Assembly: GCF_030403435.1 (NCBI RefSeq)
Contig: NZ_JAUEPH010000002.1
Location: 248,001-312,000, forward strand
Length of the DNA stretch: 64,000 nucleotides
Direction: 5' to 3'
Origin: Algoriphagus sediminis
GTDB taxonomy: Bacteria > Bacteroidota > Bacteroidia > Cytophagales > Cyclobacteriaceae
The notes beneath the pieces were generated by a model. The model was not told the origin of the DNA, did no database searches, and saw only the letters and a program-made list of their open reading frames with translations. The position numbers and the translations under genes were made by a program. This document shows, piece by piece, positions 15,430-24,717 of this stretch (the first letter of the stretch is position 1; each line of letters opens with the position of its first letter).

Positions 15430-17265
15430 TTATTGAACTAAAATTCTACTGCTTTGTAAACCTGCTTCTGTAAGTACCTGGACTATGTAAATTCCAGGCC
15501 TTTGTCCTCTAAAATTAATGATTTCTCCTTTTGCACCTTGCTGTCTCTCTAAAAATATCTCGCGACCGAAGGGGTCAAAGATCCTAAGCTCTGAAAATGA
15601 ACCTTCGATCTTCAGCTGATTTTGAACTGGGTTAGGGTAAATCCTTAAGTTCTCCTCAGGCAGGATGTTTTCGGTGAACGGTGTGGCTAAACTCACATGA
15701 GCTCTGACCAAAAGAGACCCCTCTACTTCTTCATTTGGTGTCCAACCTCTACCCACATTGTAGAAAATTCTATCTCCATTATCATTCAGTTTATCAAGAC
15801 CCACATAGATGAAATCATCTGTGAACTGGGCATAGCCTACATAAAAATTACCTCTGACCTGAAGATTTGTGTCAAGGGAGAAATAGACCAGACTATCTGC
15901 TGAAGGAAATCTTGGAATGAGTTCTTCCCGCCTAAAAATAGGCTCTTGTTCCAGATCATCCCAGACCAGAATATCAATGGCCTGCTCGGCCTGATTAGGA
16001 TTGGTGAAATTTATAGAAATCCCTTTGAGATAAACCTCTTCAGGGGTATTGTATTCTACGGCCAGTTGACCTGCTCTTTGGTTAATTCCAGCAGAATAAT
16101 CTGGTGAGCCATTATCATAGGCAAAATAATCCCGGATTGGAAAAACCGTTCTTACCGTGTCATTTGACCTTAAATCCACATTTTCAAAAAATGTGGTATC
16201 CCCGTTATCTATCTCAAACCATATGTCATCACCTGAAAGGAGAGTGGTTTTTATTTCAAGGTCCGTCTCTAGTTGGGGAGGAGGAATTTCATCGAATTCC
16301 AGGCTTTCAAATATCCTTCTTTCGCCAGCATTGGGAACAGGATTAAACGGAGTGTTTGAGTTTATCGGTAATACTTGTCCTGACTCCAAATCTGTAATCT
16401 GGATACTATATTCCATGGCTCGAAATCGATCCTCTAAGTTGAGAAACTCATTTTTTACTGTACTCCAGTTTTCTTCTTGGTTTGACTCCAACAGGTCCTT
16501 TGGATAGGCACCATAATCACCAAACCGAAGATTATTTCTTTGGGTTAAGCTTCTGTCGGGATAGTCAATTTCTTCAGAGTCCCGATTGGTATTCAAAAAA
16601 ACATAGTCCACTATCCAGGAATCAAATGGTCCTGATTGTCTTCCTCTGGTTTCAAATCGAAATTGAAAATTCGGATGCTGGAATACCGGTAAGACTTGGA
16701 TAAATTCCTGAGTAAAGCTTTCTAAAGGATGATCAGCTGAGCCTCGCTCTGTCCAAACAGGGATCCAATTGCCTTCAGGTCCAAGAAACTGAAGTGAAAT
16801 TTGATCTCCCTCATCGGGGGATTCAGCTCTTCCACCAGCTTGCCAAAAGAAACTCAGGTATAAAGATGTGCTCTCAGAGGCGGAGAGATTTGATAGGTCA
16901 AATGGCTTCGACGAAATCATATCAGTGACCCCCTGATCAATGTTCACAAAAGAGTAGGGACGACCGTTTTCATCCACACCGTCCAAAAGTAGCATACCAA
17001 TAGATGGAGGATTGACACCGATGGTTTCGGTATATGAAGTACCTTTTACTTCCCAAATAAGGGTATCAATTCCGAGAGAAAAATCATCCCAGAAGGGTAA
17101 TTTTAAAGTTTCAGATGTCCTCGCATTAGTCCGAGATATTTGAGACCTAGGATTTTTGATTTTATGGATAGGACCGAATTCGACAAACTGTGCTTTGGCA
17201 GGGAGAGAAAGAAAAACACCCGAAACGAAAATGCACAGTATGAATATTCGGAGACTTTTATCCAT
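15430..17265 (-). CDS. T9SS type A sorting domain protein
   Basis: A 611-residue secreted protein. The signal peptide ends around SLPAKAQ (residue 26), and the last ~75 residues form a type IX secretion sorting domain: LRIYPNPVQNQLKIEG, a middle FDPFGREIF strand and a final GIYIVQVLTEAG...SRILVQ. The long central region is beta-rich with many Asp, Asn and aromatic residues and no recognisable catalytic motif, consistent with a surface structural or adhesin-like protein. Translation probably starts at ATG 17265 rather than the preceding TTG. The start overlaps the PASTA protein stop by 8 bp. Probably exported and anchored or released by the T9SS. Confidence 0.87.
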   Translation of the reverse strand: MDKSLRIFILCIFVSGVFLSLPAKAQFVEFGPIHKIKNPRSQISRTNARTSETLKLPFWDDFSLGIDTLIWEVKGTSYTETIGVNPPSIGMLLLDGVDENGRPYSFVNIDQGVTDMISSKPFDLSNLSASESTSLYLSFFWQAGGRAESPDEGDQISLQFLGPEGNWIPVWTERGSADHPLESFTQEFIQVLPVFQHPNFQFRFETRGRQSGPFDSWIVDYVFLNTNRDSEEIDYPDRSLTQRNNLRFGDYGAYPKDLLESNQEENWSTVKNEFLNLEDRFRAMEYSIQITDLESGQVLPINSNTPFNPVPNAGERRIFESLEFDEIPPPQLETDLEIKTTLLSGDDIWFEIDNGDTTFFENVDLRSNDTVRTVFPIRDYFAYDNGSPDYSAGINQRAGQLAVEYNTPEEVYLKGISINFTNPNQAEQAIDILVWDDLEQEPIFRREELIPRFPSADSLVYFSLDTNLQVRGNFYVGYAQFTDDFIYVGLDKLNDNGDRIFYNVGRGWTPNEEVEGSLLVRAHVSLATPFTENILPEENLRIYPNPVQNQLKIEGSFSELRIFDPFGREIFLERQQGAKGEIINFRGQRPGIYIVQVLTEAGLQSSRILVQ

Positions 17266-18004
17266 CAATTCCTAATTCTGAAACCCAGAGCTCAATTATT
17301 TCTCCAGTTTTAACTTGTGATCCTGCCTCCGGAATTTGGTTGAATACATATCCAGCGGGGATCGTGTCGTTCGGCAAAAATCTTTTCTCTCCCACTCGTA
17401 GACCGGAACCTAAAATAACAAATTCAGCTTCGGAGATTTCCATACCCACCATATTTGGCACCGAAAGAATCTGATTACCTAATCCGTCCCCAACGACTAA
17501 ATCTATCCGGGCACCTTTTGGGATTTCCGCTCCCTCCACTATGTTTTGACCTCGATACTTCTGTTCCAAGACCACGTTGATTCCTATATCCGGAACATAG
17601 ACAATATCACCTCTTTCAAGCCCCATATTCGCGAGTATTTCCTGAACGTTTTTTAATGGAGTGTTCACCAAATTCGGCATTCGGAGAAGTGGTGCATTTT
17701 GAGCATTTAGGGTGAGGTAAATCTTTCGATCGTTTTTCACCAATGCATTCGGTCCTGGGATATGCTTTAAAACTGCAAGAGGCTTTAAATCAGTACTATA
17801 ACCTGAATCAGGAGAAACTTCATATTGTAGTCCAGCAGCTTCCAGCTGAGTTTTCACCTCATCGAAGGTGTAACCATTCAAATCAGGTACGGATACAGTC
17901 TCTCCGTGATTGGTATATGCCGGCAGATAGACTTTTAAAAATAGGTAACCCAATAACGCGGTCAAACCGAATATGATAACTAAATGGATCAGTACTTTCT
18001 TCAT
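17258..18004 (-). CDS. PASTA domain protein
   Basis: A 248-residue protein with one N-terminal membrane helix (residues 5-28) and three consecutive PASTA repeats (about 36-105, 108-176 and 178-245). These are recognised by recurring VPDLNGYTFDEVKTQLEA, MPNLVNTPLKNVQEIL and VPNMVGMEISEAEF helices, each followed by a strand ending in I-x-L. PASTA domains bind peptidoglycan or muropeptides and are usually attached to Ser/Thr kinases or PBPs; here there is no kinase or transpeptidase domain. The protein is presumably anchored in the inner membrane with the PASTA repeats in the periplasm. It overlaps the T9SS protein gene that follows. Confidence 0.92.
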   Translation of the reverse strand: MKKVLIHLVIIFGLTALLGYLFLKVYLPAYTNHGETVSVPDLNGYTFDEVKTQLEAAGLQYEVSPDSGYSTDLKPLAVLKHIPGPNALVKNDRKIYLTLNAQNAPLLRMPNLVNTPLKNVQEILANMGLERGDIVYVPDIGINVVLEQKYRGQNIVEGAEIPKGARIDLVVGDGLGNQILSVPNMVGMEISEAEFVILGSGLRVGEKRFLPNDTIPAGYVFNQIPEAGSQVKTGEIIELWVSELGIDG

Positions 18005-18130
18005 GGAAGGTCCTTATAGTAATGCTAAAGATAAGTTGGATTTAACTACCCTACAACGAGAGGTAACTACAATTGGGATATTCTAATGGCAAAAAATAAG
18101 CCGAAAGGGGAAGTTCAAGCCTTTTAATTG

Positions 18131-21100
18131 TTAATTAACAATCAATCTCTTGATTTCTTGAATACTCTCACTGCTAATCTGAATAATATAAACCCCAGGC
18201 CTGAATAATTCAGTGGAGAATGTATAAGTCTGGTTCAAGGTCTGTGGATAATCAATATCCTGAACCACTGTGCCAGAAGCGGAAATAACCTTAATGTTGA
18301 CAGTTTCCAACCTAGCTAGGTTAAATGCCAGATTAAAGAAATCTCTTGCTGGGTTAGGGTACAAGATGGTCATTCCTTCTGTTGGAATTACCGGGTTGGG
18401 ATTCGCACTGAGGAAAACTTCGAAATTGTCCAGATAGATCGGGGAATCATTTGCTGTGGCTCCTGTTAGCACAAAGGCAAGCCTGATTTCAGTTTTTCCT
18501 GCTCCCGCAAAGTCTGTAAGATTTACATAGTTTCGAACAAAATCTCCTGCAGCGTTAGGGTTTGATTCTCCTACTCCTACATTGGATAGACTTGAACCAG
18601 CAGCCGACCAAACCTCCGAATACGTTTCACCACCATTATCCGATGCCAGAAGGGTTAAAATAGCTTCAGGGTTTACTTCCCCAGCCGAAACATCAAAGAA
18701 GAAGCTCGCTTCCCTTCTTTTGGTTAGGTCAAAAATCGGAGAGGCCAACCAATGAGATTGTCCAGCGATGTTGTTTTCCATTACAACCACATTTCCGGGA
18801 CCTGAACCTGAAGAAACTGGTTCTAGCCTCCATGTGTTGCCGTCCTGCTGAGGGTTGAGAACCGTCCAGGAATTAAGAACATTTACATCATTGAAATTTT
18901 GTCTCCAGGGACTCACTATTGTTTGATCATCCTCGATGATAAACCTTGTGAAGGAATTTCTATTGTTTCCATTCACGTCGAAGTTTGGATCGAAAACAGT
19001 AAAATCCAATCTATTCTTTCCGGCTCGAGTCGTTCGGCTTCCATTTAGGATGGTTGTTTCGCCAGGTAAAACAGTTGAACCTTGGGCTACGAATGTTTCA
19101 GGAGTAGAGCCATTAGTACTCCTAGTAAACAGAAATCCTGTGATTGGAAGATTTCCTGTGTTTTTCAAGATCACCTGCTCATCTTCTTGGGTTCCATCTA
19201 CCACAGGGCTTGGAGCGAGGAGGTCTACTAATTCTAAGTTGTAATTGAATTCCTCATTAGGAAGTATCCTGATATTCTTAATGTAAAGGTTGTTACCAAA
19301 GCCATTTTCGTTCACTATAGCTAAGCGGATTTGCCCTAGATCCGAATACCTGTTCAAATTGAGAAGTTCTGTTCTAAACTGACTAGGATCACTAGGGATA
19401 AATGCATCAAGAGTAGGTTGGGAGGTTTCTAACCTTGTCCGTGTCTTATCAAAAACAGCAGAGTTTACATCAAAAGTGCCTCCGCAATCTTCGGAAATTG
19501 CAACAACCAATCTATCATCAAACCCTGGCTGAGCATATGGACCATAGGACAGCTCAAATACGACCTGCGCATTGGGGTATCTTTCTAAATCTATTTTTGG
19601 TGATATCAAGTAATCAAGTTGACCAGGAGCCTCATAGTCATAATTATTGATAAAAATCGCATCCTCTAATTGTCCTGTTATGTTAATGGTGGTTTGATCC
19701 CATGTTAATAGCCCATCGGGATTATCAACAGTCCATCTTTCAGGAAAATCGCTGATATCAAAGGAGTAAGGTAAATCCAAATCTCTTTGGATCACTGGAT
19801 TTGTTACTGCCAGATTATTATCAGGATTTTCATCAGTATTATCATTTACTGAAATGATCTCAAATTCTACCGTATTGGAATTTTGAGGTAAGTTGAAATC
19901 ATTGAAATCGATGATAGCATGCTCTCCAGTGATCAAATCCAGTTCACTATTTCTGGTTTCTACCAAATTGCCATTAACTGTTAGGGTAATGGTGGCATTT
20001 GTAACTCTGTCCTCGCCAGCATTGAGAACTTCAATGCTCGGCTGGATCAATGCATCACAGGCGAAGTCACTTGGTTCTAAAACTCTGGATATTCCAAGAT
20101 CCCGATTAGGCAATTCAGGGTCTTCAGTCGCCCGATTATTGACAAGGGTTATTCTTCTGGGGCTGTTTTCCAATACAACATGGAATCTCTCTACTTGGCC
20201 CATGGTGAATAAATTCATGCATGCATCCGGGGTGTAATCCATGTAATTCTGGATCATATCATTACTTCCACAGCTGAATCTGGACACATTCGGAGAGCAA
20301 TTGTTGTTTGAATTATCCTGCTCTGGTGTGTCTTCCACAAAGTCATCAACACCACATCCTCCATCACCCCAGATGTGCCTCAAGCCAAGGTAATGGCCGA
20401 CCTCATGGGTTGCCGTTCGTCCGCTAGTAGAAGACACAGAATTACCACCAACTCCGAAGAACCGATAATCTACCGTAACCCCATCTGTAATGGCTGAAAC
20501 AGCCGGAAAATTAAGTCCAGGTAAATCCGAAATTGGAAATGAAGCGTAGCCAATAAATGGCTGTACCAAGGGTACAACCCAAATATTCATGTATTCCTCA
20601 GGATTCCATTGTGATATTTGCCCAATGAGGGTGGCGTCATTGGGGCTGTAAGTTGGCTGTGGACCTTGAACCCTCACGATACCATTGGTGGGAAGTCCAT
20701 CTTCATCCTGTTTAGCCAAAACAAATTCAATTCCTGCTGTGCCAGCCACTGGTAGAAACTCCGCAGGAGTATTTACAGCGTCTGCATTTGTGCGATTAAA
20801 ATCTTCATTTAGAACGCGAATCTGTTCGAAAACCTGAGAATCGGGAATATTTGCTCCTTGCCCTATGCTGGTACCCGAATGGATAATGTGAACCACCACA
20901 GGGATCTTGATCGGGTCATTCTGGGTCCTTGCCAAAGTTTTTGGCGAATTCCGCCTGGTTTGGATTTTCTGATCAATCCAGTTTTCAAAAGCGTCTTTGG
21001 AACCAAGAGGTCCTAATTCTTTTTCAATCTTTTGTTCTAGAATGGTATGCCCGCAGCGCTCTGTATGGGGGCCTGCATGGGTATGATTTACCATCCCAAA

Positions 21101-21202
21101 AGGCTTCACCTCAAAGTTTTGAGAATAAAGTGAGGTGATTGCAAAAAATGCTCCCAGAAGGAGCAAAAGAAATCTAGACTTTAGGAATGACTTATACACC
21201 AA
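18131..21202 (-). CDS. secreted M43 (pappalysin-type) zinc metalloprotease with T9SS sorting domain
   Basis: A 1023-residue secreted metalloendopeptidase. The zinc motif HEVGHYLGLRH (His266, Glu267, His270, His276) is followed by the Met-turn NYMDYTPDACMNLFTMGQ, as in ulilysin/pappalysin M43 enzymes. The prodomain-like N-terminus contains a Cys/His-rich HTHAGPHTERCGH segment (about 40-52), a candidate cysteine-switch. After the catalytic domain come beta-rich modules. A T9SS sorting domain (ILYPNPARDFFNL ... GVYIIQISSESIQEIKRLIVN) ends the protein. The start codon is non-ATG: TTG 21202 or GTG 21199. It begins 7 bp after the Nfu stop, so it could be read from the mrp-nfu transcript. Confidence 0.93.
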   Translation of the reverse strand: MVYKSFLKSRFLLLLLGAFFAITSLYSQNFEVKPFGMVNHTHAGPHTERCGHTILEQKIEKELGPLGSKDAFENWIDQKIQTRRNSPKTLARTQNDPIKIPVVVHIIHSGTSIGQGANIPDSQVFEQIRVLNEDFNRTNADAVNTPAEFLPVAGTAGIEFVLAKQDEDGLPTNGIVRVQGPQPTYSPNDATLIGQISQWNPEEYMNIWVVPLVQPFIGYASFPISDLPGLNFPAVSAITDGVTVDYRFFGVGGNSVSSTSGRTATHEVGHYLGLRHIWGDGGCGVDDFVEDTPEQDNSNNNCSPNVSRFSCGSNDMIQNYMDYTPDACMNLFTMGQVERFHVVLENSPRRITLVNNRATEDPELPNRDLGISRVLEPSDFACDALIQPSIEVLNAGEDRVTNATITLTVNGNLVETRNSELDLITGEHAIIDFNDFNLPQNSNTVEFEIISVNDNTDENPDNNLAVTNPVIQRDLDLPYSFDISDFPERWTVDNPDGLLTWDQTTINITGQLEDAIFINNYDYEAPGQLDYLISPKIDLERYPNAQVVFELSYGPYAQPGFDDRLVVAISEDCGGTFDVNSAVFDKTRTRLETSQPTLDAFIPSDPSQFRTELLNLNRYSDLGQIRLAIVNENGFGNNLYIKNIRILPNEEFNYNLELVDLLAPSPVVDGTQEDEQVILKNTGNLPITGFLFTRSTNGSTPETFVAQGSTVLPGETTILNGSRTTRAGKNRLDFTVFDPNFDVNGNNRNSFTRFIIEDDQTIVSPWRQNFNDVNVLNSWTVLNPQQDGNTWRLEPVSSGSGPGNVVVMENNIAGQSHWLASPIFDLTKRREASFFFDVSAGEVNPEAILTLLASDNGGETYSEVWSAAGSSLSNVGVGESNPNAAGDFVRNYVNLTDFAGAGKTEIRLAFVLTGATANDSPIYLDNFEVFLSANPNPVIPTEGMTILYPNPARDFFNLAFNLARLETVNIKVISASGTVVQDIDYPQTLNQTYTFSTELFRPGVYIIQISSESIQEIKRLIVN

Positions 21203-21209
21203 TAGTATT

Positions 21210-21458
21210 TTAAGCCGCAGTAAGGTTAATCGCCTCTACCTTTGTGATTTCAGGAATAGCCCGCTTGATAGCTTCTTCCACTCCCGCCTTGAGAGTCATG
21301 GTAGACATTGGACATGATCCACAGTTTCCGAGTAGTTCCAATTTAAGCACCATATCTGAGGTGAGTTCTACAATTCGAACATTGCCCCCATCTGCTTCCA
21401 GATAAGGTCTTATGGAATCTAACGCGGTTTCTATCTTATTTTTTAAAATCTCGTCCAT
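21210..21458 (-). CDS. Nfu/NifU C-terminal domain iron-sulfur carrier
   Basis: An 82-residue Nfu-type scaffold, essentially one NifU C-terminal domain. The Fe-S ligating CGSCPMS (CxxC) lies at about residues 42-48, after LEADGGNVRIVEL (about 19-31) and before MTLKAGVEEAIKRAIPEI. It binds a [4Fe-4S] or [2Fe-2S] cluster between two monomers and passes it to apoproteins. It follows the Mrp/ApbC ATPase gene by 3 bp, so the two act together in Fe-S delivery. Confidence 0.95.
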   Translation of the reverse strand: MDEILKNKIETALDSIRPYLEADGGNVRIVELTSDMVLKLELLGNCGSCPMSTMTLKAGVEEAIKRAIPEITKVEAINLTAA

Positions 21459-21461
21459 TTT

Positions 21462-22556
21462 TTATGTCGTAATCTCTACTTTTTGGGTTTTTTCGGAATT
21501 CGCATTTCTGATTGCCACTTGTCTTGCTACAGTTTCTGCTAATTCTGTGTACGCTTTTTGAGTGATACCGTTTTTATAAACCGCCGGAAATCCTGTGTCT
21601 CCACTTTCACGAATGCTCTGAACTATGGGTATTTCACCTAAAAACGGTACTTTATATTTCTCGGCTAATTTTTGCCCGCCTTCTTTTCCAAATAAGTAGT
21701 ATTTATTATCAGGTAATTCCTCGGGTGAAAAATAAGCCATATTTTCAACAACACCTAAAACAGGTACATTAATTTGAGGCTGCTTAAACATGGTTAGACC
21801 TTTAGTAGCATCCGCTAAAGCCACCTTCTGAGGGGTAGTCACGATAATAGCTCCAGTAACGGGGACAGTTTGCACCATAGTTAAATGGATATCTGATGTT
21901 CCTGGTGGTAGGTCAATAAGCAAATAGTCCAGTTCTCCCCATTCCACATCAGAAATGAACTGCCTCAAAGCCGAACTAGCCATTGGTCCTCTCCACACCA
22001 CAGCACTCTCTGCAGGAGTTAAGAACCCTATCGACATAAGTTTTACACTGTATTGGGTAATTGGAATGATTACATTTTTTTCACCAACTTTTTTAACAGT
22101 GGGTTGCTCTCCTTCCACATTAAACATGGTAGGGATTGATGGCCCTGAAATATCCGCATCGATTAGTCCGACTTTGGCACCTAAATCGGCCAGAGCAACA
22201 GCGAGATTTACTGCTGTGGTAGATTTTCCCACTCCGCCTTTTCCGGAAGCAATGGCTATAATGTTTTTTACCTCAGGTAAAACTGGTGCTGCCTCTCGTA
22301 CGGTAGTCACCTGGGAAGTCATAAAAATCTCCCACTCATATTCTTTGCCATAATCCTCTTCAAGGACTTCTATGCAGTTGTTTTTAATTACCTCTTTCAG
22401 TGGACAGGCTGGGGTAGTTAAAACTACATTGAAACTCACCTTTTGCCCATCAATATTCACCTTTTGAATCATTCCAAGTGTAACCAAATCTTTTTTTAAA
22501 TCTGGATCTTCGACTCTGGAAAGTGTTTTTAAAAGTGACTCTTTATTTAATTTCAT
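21462..22556 (-). CDS. Mrp/ApbC family Fe-S cluster carrier ATPase
   Basis: A 364-residue P-loop ATPase of the Mrp/Nbp35 group. An N-terminal MIP18/DUF59 domain (residues 1-80, with the TPACPLKE motif) is joined to the ATPase domain (about 92-345). The ATPase shows the deviant Walker A GKGGVGKST (about 105-113), DADISGPSIP and the Walker B-like LLIDLPPGTSD. The usual CPxC cluster-binding motif after ENMAYF is missing; the sequence reads SPEELPDNKYY. Known Bacteroidota homologues share this feature. It presumably works with the downstream Nfu protein, which supplies a CxxC. The promoter is likely TAAATTTG at 22578-22585 on the minus strand. Confidence 0.93.
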   Translation of the reverse strand: MKLNKESLLKTLSRVEDPDLKKDLVTLGMIQKVNIDGQKVSFNVVLTTPACPLKEVIKNNCIEVLEEDYGKEYEWEIFMTSQVTTVREAAPVLPEVKNIIAIASGKGGVGKSTTAVNLAVALADLGAKVGLIDADISGPSIPTMFNVEGEQPTVKKVGEKNVIIPITQYSVKLMSIGFLTPAESAVVWRGPMASSALRQFISDVEWGELDYLLIDLPPGTSDIHLTMVQTVPVTGAIIVTTPQKVALADATKGLTMFKQPQINVPVLGVVENMAYFSPEELPDNKYYLFGKEGGQKLAEKYKVPFLGEIPIVQSIRESGDTGFPAVYKNGITQKAYTELAETVARQVAIRNANSEKTQKVEITT

Positions 22557-22577
22557 GCGATTTTGAAGAAATTTCTA

Positions 22578-22585
22578 CAAATTTA
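22578..22585 (-). promoter_or_regulatory. -7 box for mrp
   Basis: Read on the minus strand this is TAAATTTG, a perfect match to TAnnTTTG, 22 nt upstream of the mrp start. A -33 TTG is not well placed. The intergenic region is shared with the divergent dnaG gene. Confidence 0.5.
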
Positions 22586-22698
22586 GCCCCAATCCTTCTC
22601 TAAAAAAAGGAGGGCGTTTGCTTTTAAAAGGACTAACTTTCGGATCGTATAAATAGTTCTGAATGCCGGGCTAAGGCAAGGGAATTTCCTAATCAATT

Positions 22699-24636
22699 AT
22701 GAGTATAAGTAAAGTCACGACAGATGCGGTCAAAAGCCGAATGGATATCGAAGAGGTATTGGGTGACTACTTAACTTTAAAGAAAAAAGGTCAAAATCTC
22801 TGGGCAAACTGTCCATTTCATGGTGAAAAAACGCCTTCCTTCTCAGTTTCACCGGCTAAGCAGATTTATAAATGTTTCGGCTGTGGTAAAGCAGGTGACC
22901 CCATTCAATTTATCATGGATATCGAGGGCGTGGGGTTCCAGGAAGCCATTCGCCAACTCGCCGGGAAATACGGAATAGAAGTAGAAGAGGAGGAGAATAG
23001 GACTCCTGAACAGGAAGAACTGTATAAGGAAAAAGAGAGCCTTTACATCGCCTTGTCCTTTGCCAGGGACTTTTTTGTAAAAAATTTGAGAACTGAAGAG
23101 GGGCGGTCAATCGGTCTGAGTTATTTCAAAGAGAGAGGATTTACCCAGCAAATTATTGAGAAGTTTGATTTGGGGTATGCTCTGGAGGGATGGGATCATC
23201 TTTTAACTGCAGGCAAGGAAGCTGGCTTTTCCGAGGATGTCATGCTGAAAGCAGGGCTTATTTTACAAAGTGAATCTGATGCCAATAGAAAGTACGACCG
23301 CTTTCGAGGTCGAGTGACTTTCACCATTCATAATGTAGGAGGGAAGCCCATTGGTTTCGGGGCTCGAATTCTGAAAAAGGATAAAAATCAGCCCAAATAC
23401 ATAAACTCTCCAGAAACTCCAGTCTACCACAAGTCTGATGTTCTTTATGGAATGTTTCAGGCAAAGCAGGCTATCAGGAATACTGGAAACTGCTACCTCG
23501 TAGAGGGGTATACGGATGTTGTTTCTTTGCATCTCTCTGGAATAGAGAATGTTGTGGCATCATCGGGAACGTCATTGACCGAAGGTCAAATAAAACTCAT
23601 TAAACGCTTTGCTGATCAGGTTACAGTTCTTTACGACGGAGATCCGGCTGGTATTAAAGCTTCCTTACGAGGAATTGATTTGCTCCTAGAAGGTGGGCTA
23701 AATGTAAAAGCTGTAGTTTTCCCTGAAGGAGAGGACCCTGACAGTTATTCGCAAAAGGTAGGGTCAGAAGCTTTTGCGGCTTATCTGGAGGAAAAGAGCA
23801 GGAATTTCATTGGCTTCAAGATTGATTTATATAGGGATGAGATGGAGTCTGATCCCCTAAAAAAGGCCAATTTGATCAAGGAGGTGGTGCAAAGTATCAG
23901 CAAGATTCCAGATCCAATTTTGAGATCGGTTTTTTCCAAAGAGGCTGCAGGGCTCTTGGAAATTGGTGAGGATATCCTCTTTACTGAGTTGAATAAATCT
24001 CTTCTTCAAAATCAGAAACAGGAAGCCAAAAAAATTACTCAAGAGAAAAAAGCAGAAGAGGCGGTTCAGGATTTGTTGGGACCAGAGAGAGCCACTTCCG
24101 ACATTGAAATTCTCAGAATTCAAGAAAGGGAGTTGATTCGACTTCTCTTAAATTATGGATCAAATCAAATCGACGAAGAAGGCCCAAATCTTTCTACTTA
24201 TCTTTTAGATGAGGTGGTCGACGTAGAGTTTCAATCTCCAGTCTATCAACGCATTTTAAATGTATACCGTGAATTTTCGGAGCAGGGTGAAAGTCCAGGT
24301 GTCGATTATTTTGTTCAAATGGGAGACCGTGAAATCCAGAAGGAGGTCATAGACCTGATCACTAATCGACATGAAGTTTCTAACCATTGGACTGAAAGAT
24401 TTCAAATTTTCATCAATTCCGAGACGGATGATCTTTCCCAGACCGGATACAAATCGATCTTACGCTTAAAGAGAAGAATCGTCCAAAAAATGATGGGTGA
24501 GGCCAAGGAAAAGCTTAAAGCGGGAGAGATGGATAATTTGAATGAAGATAAAATCCAGGAGCTCCAGCAGATATACTTTACGTTGAAGAAATATCAGTTA
24601 AAAATTGATAAAGAACTAGGTATAGTGATTGGCTAG
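22699..24636 (+). CDS. dnaG: DNA primase
   Basis: A 645-residue primase that lays RNA primers at the replication fork. The N-terminal CHC2 zinc-binding domain (CPFHGEKTPSFSV ... KCFGCGKAGD, about 38-72) is intact. The catalytic core includes RFRGRVTF and the TOPRIM motifs LVEGYTDVVSLH (about 268) and VLYDGDPAGIKA (about 313). The C-terminal helicase-binding region is divergent and helical, as in other Bacteroidota. It stands alone rather than in the rpsU-dnaG-rpoD macromolecular synthesis operon, and is divergent from mrp. Confidence 0.97.
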   Translation: MSISKVTTDAVKSRMDIEEVLGDYLTLKKKGQNLWANCPFHGEKTPSFSVSPAKQIYKCFGCGKAGDPIQFIMDIEGVGFQEAIRQLAGKYGIEVEEEENRTPEQEELYKEKESLYIALSFARDFFVKNLRTEEGRSIGLSYFKERGFTQQIIEKFDLGYALEGWDHLLTAGKEAGFSEDVMLKAGLILQSESDANRKYDRFRGRVTFTIHNVGGKPIGFGARILKKDKNQPKYINSPETPVYHKSDVLYGMFQAKQAIRNTGNCYLVEGYTDVVSLHLSGIENVVASSGTSLTEGQIKLIKRFADQVTVLYDGDPAGIKASLRGIDLLLEGGLNVKAVVFPEGEDPDSYSQKVGSEAFAAYLEEKSRNFIGFKIDLYRDEMESDPLKKANLIKEVVQSISKIPDPILRSVFSKEAAGLLEIGEDILFTELNKSLLQNQKQEAKKITQEKKAEEAVQDLLGPERATSDIEILRIQERELIRLLLNYGSNQIDEEGPNLSTYLLDEVVDVEFQSPVYQRILNVYREFSEQGESPGVDYFVQMGDREIQKEVIDLITNRHEVSNHWTERFQIFINSETDDLSQTGYKSILRLKRRIVQKMMGEAKEKLKAGEMDNLNEDKIQELQQIYFTLKKYQLKIDKELGIVIG

Positions 24637-24681
24637 AACCAAACTTTCTTTGGCTCGGCGGTGTTTTACTACTCAAAGATG

Positions 24682-24689
24682 TACCTTTG
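24682..24689 (+). promoter_or_regulatory. -7 box for ribBA
   Basis: TACCTTTG matches TAnnTTTG exactly, 28 nt before the TTG start of ribBA. The leader is too short for an FMN riboswitch. Confidence 0.5.
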
Positions 24690-24717
24690 CATCTGAAACA
24701 AATAAACCCAATTCATT

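Noticed and set aside
21955-22353. 132-codon plus-strand ORF within mrp
   Set aside because: Long only because the opposite strand is a conserved ATPase; its translation has no domain.
24640-24717. FMN riboswitch before ribBA
   Set aside because: The promoter leaves a leader of about 28 nt and none of the conserved RFN element sequences are present.
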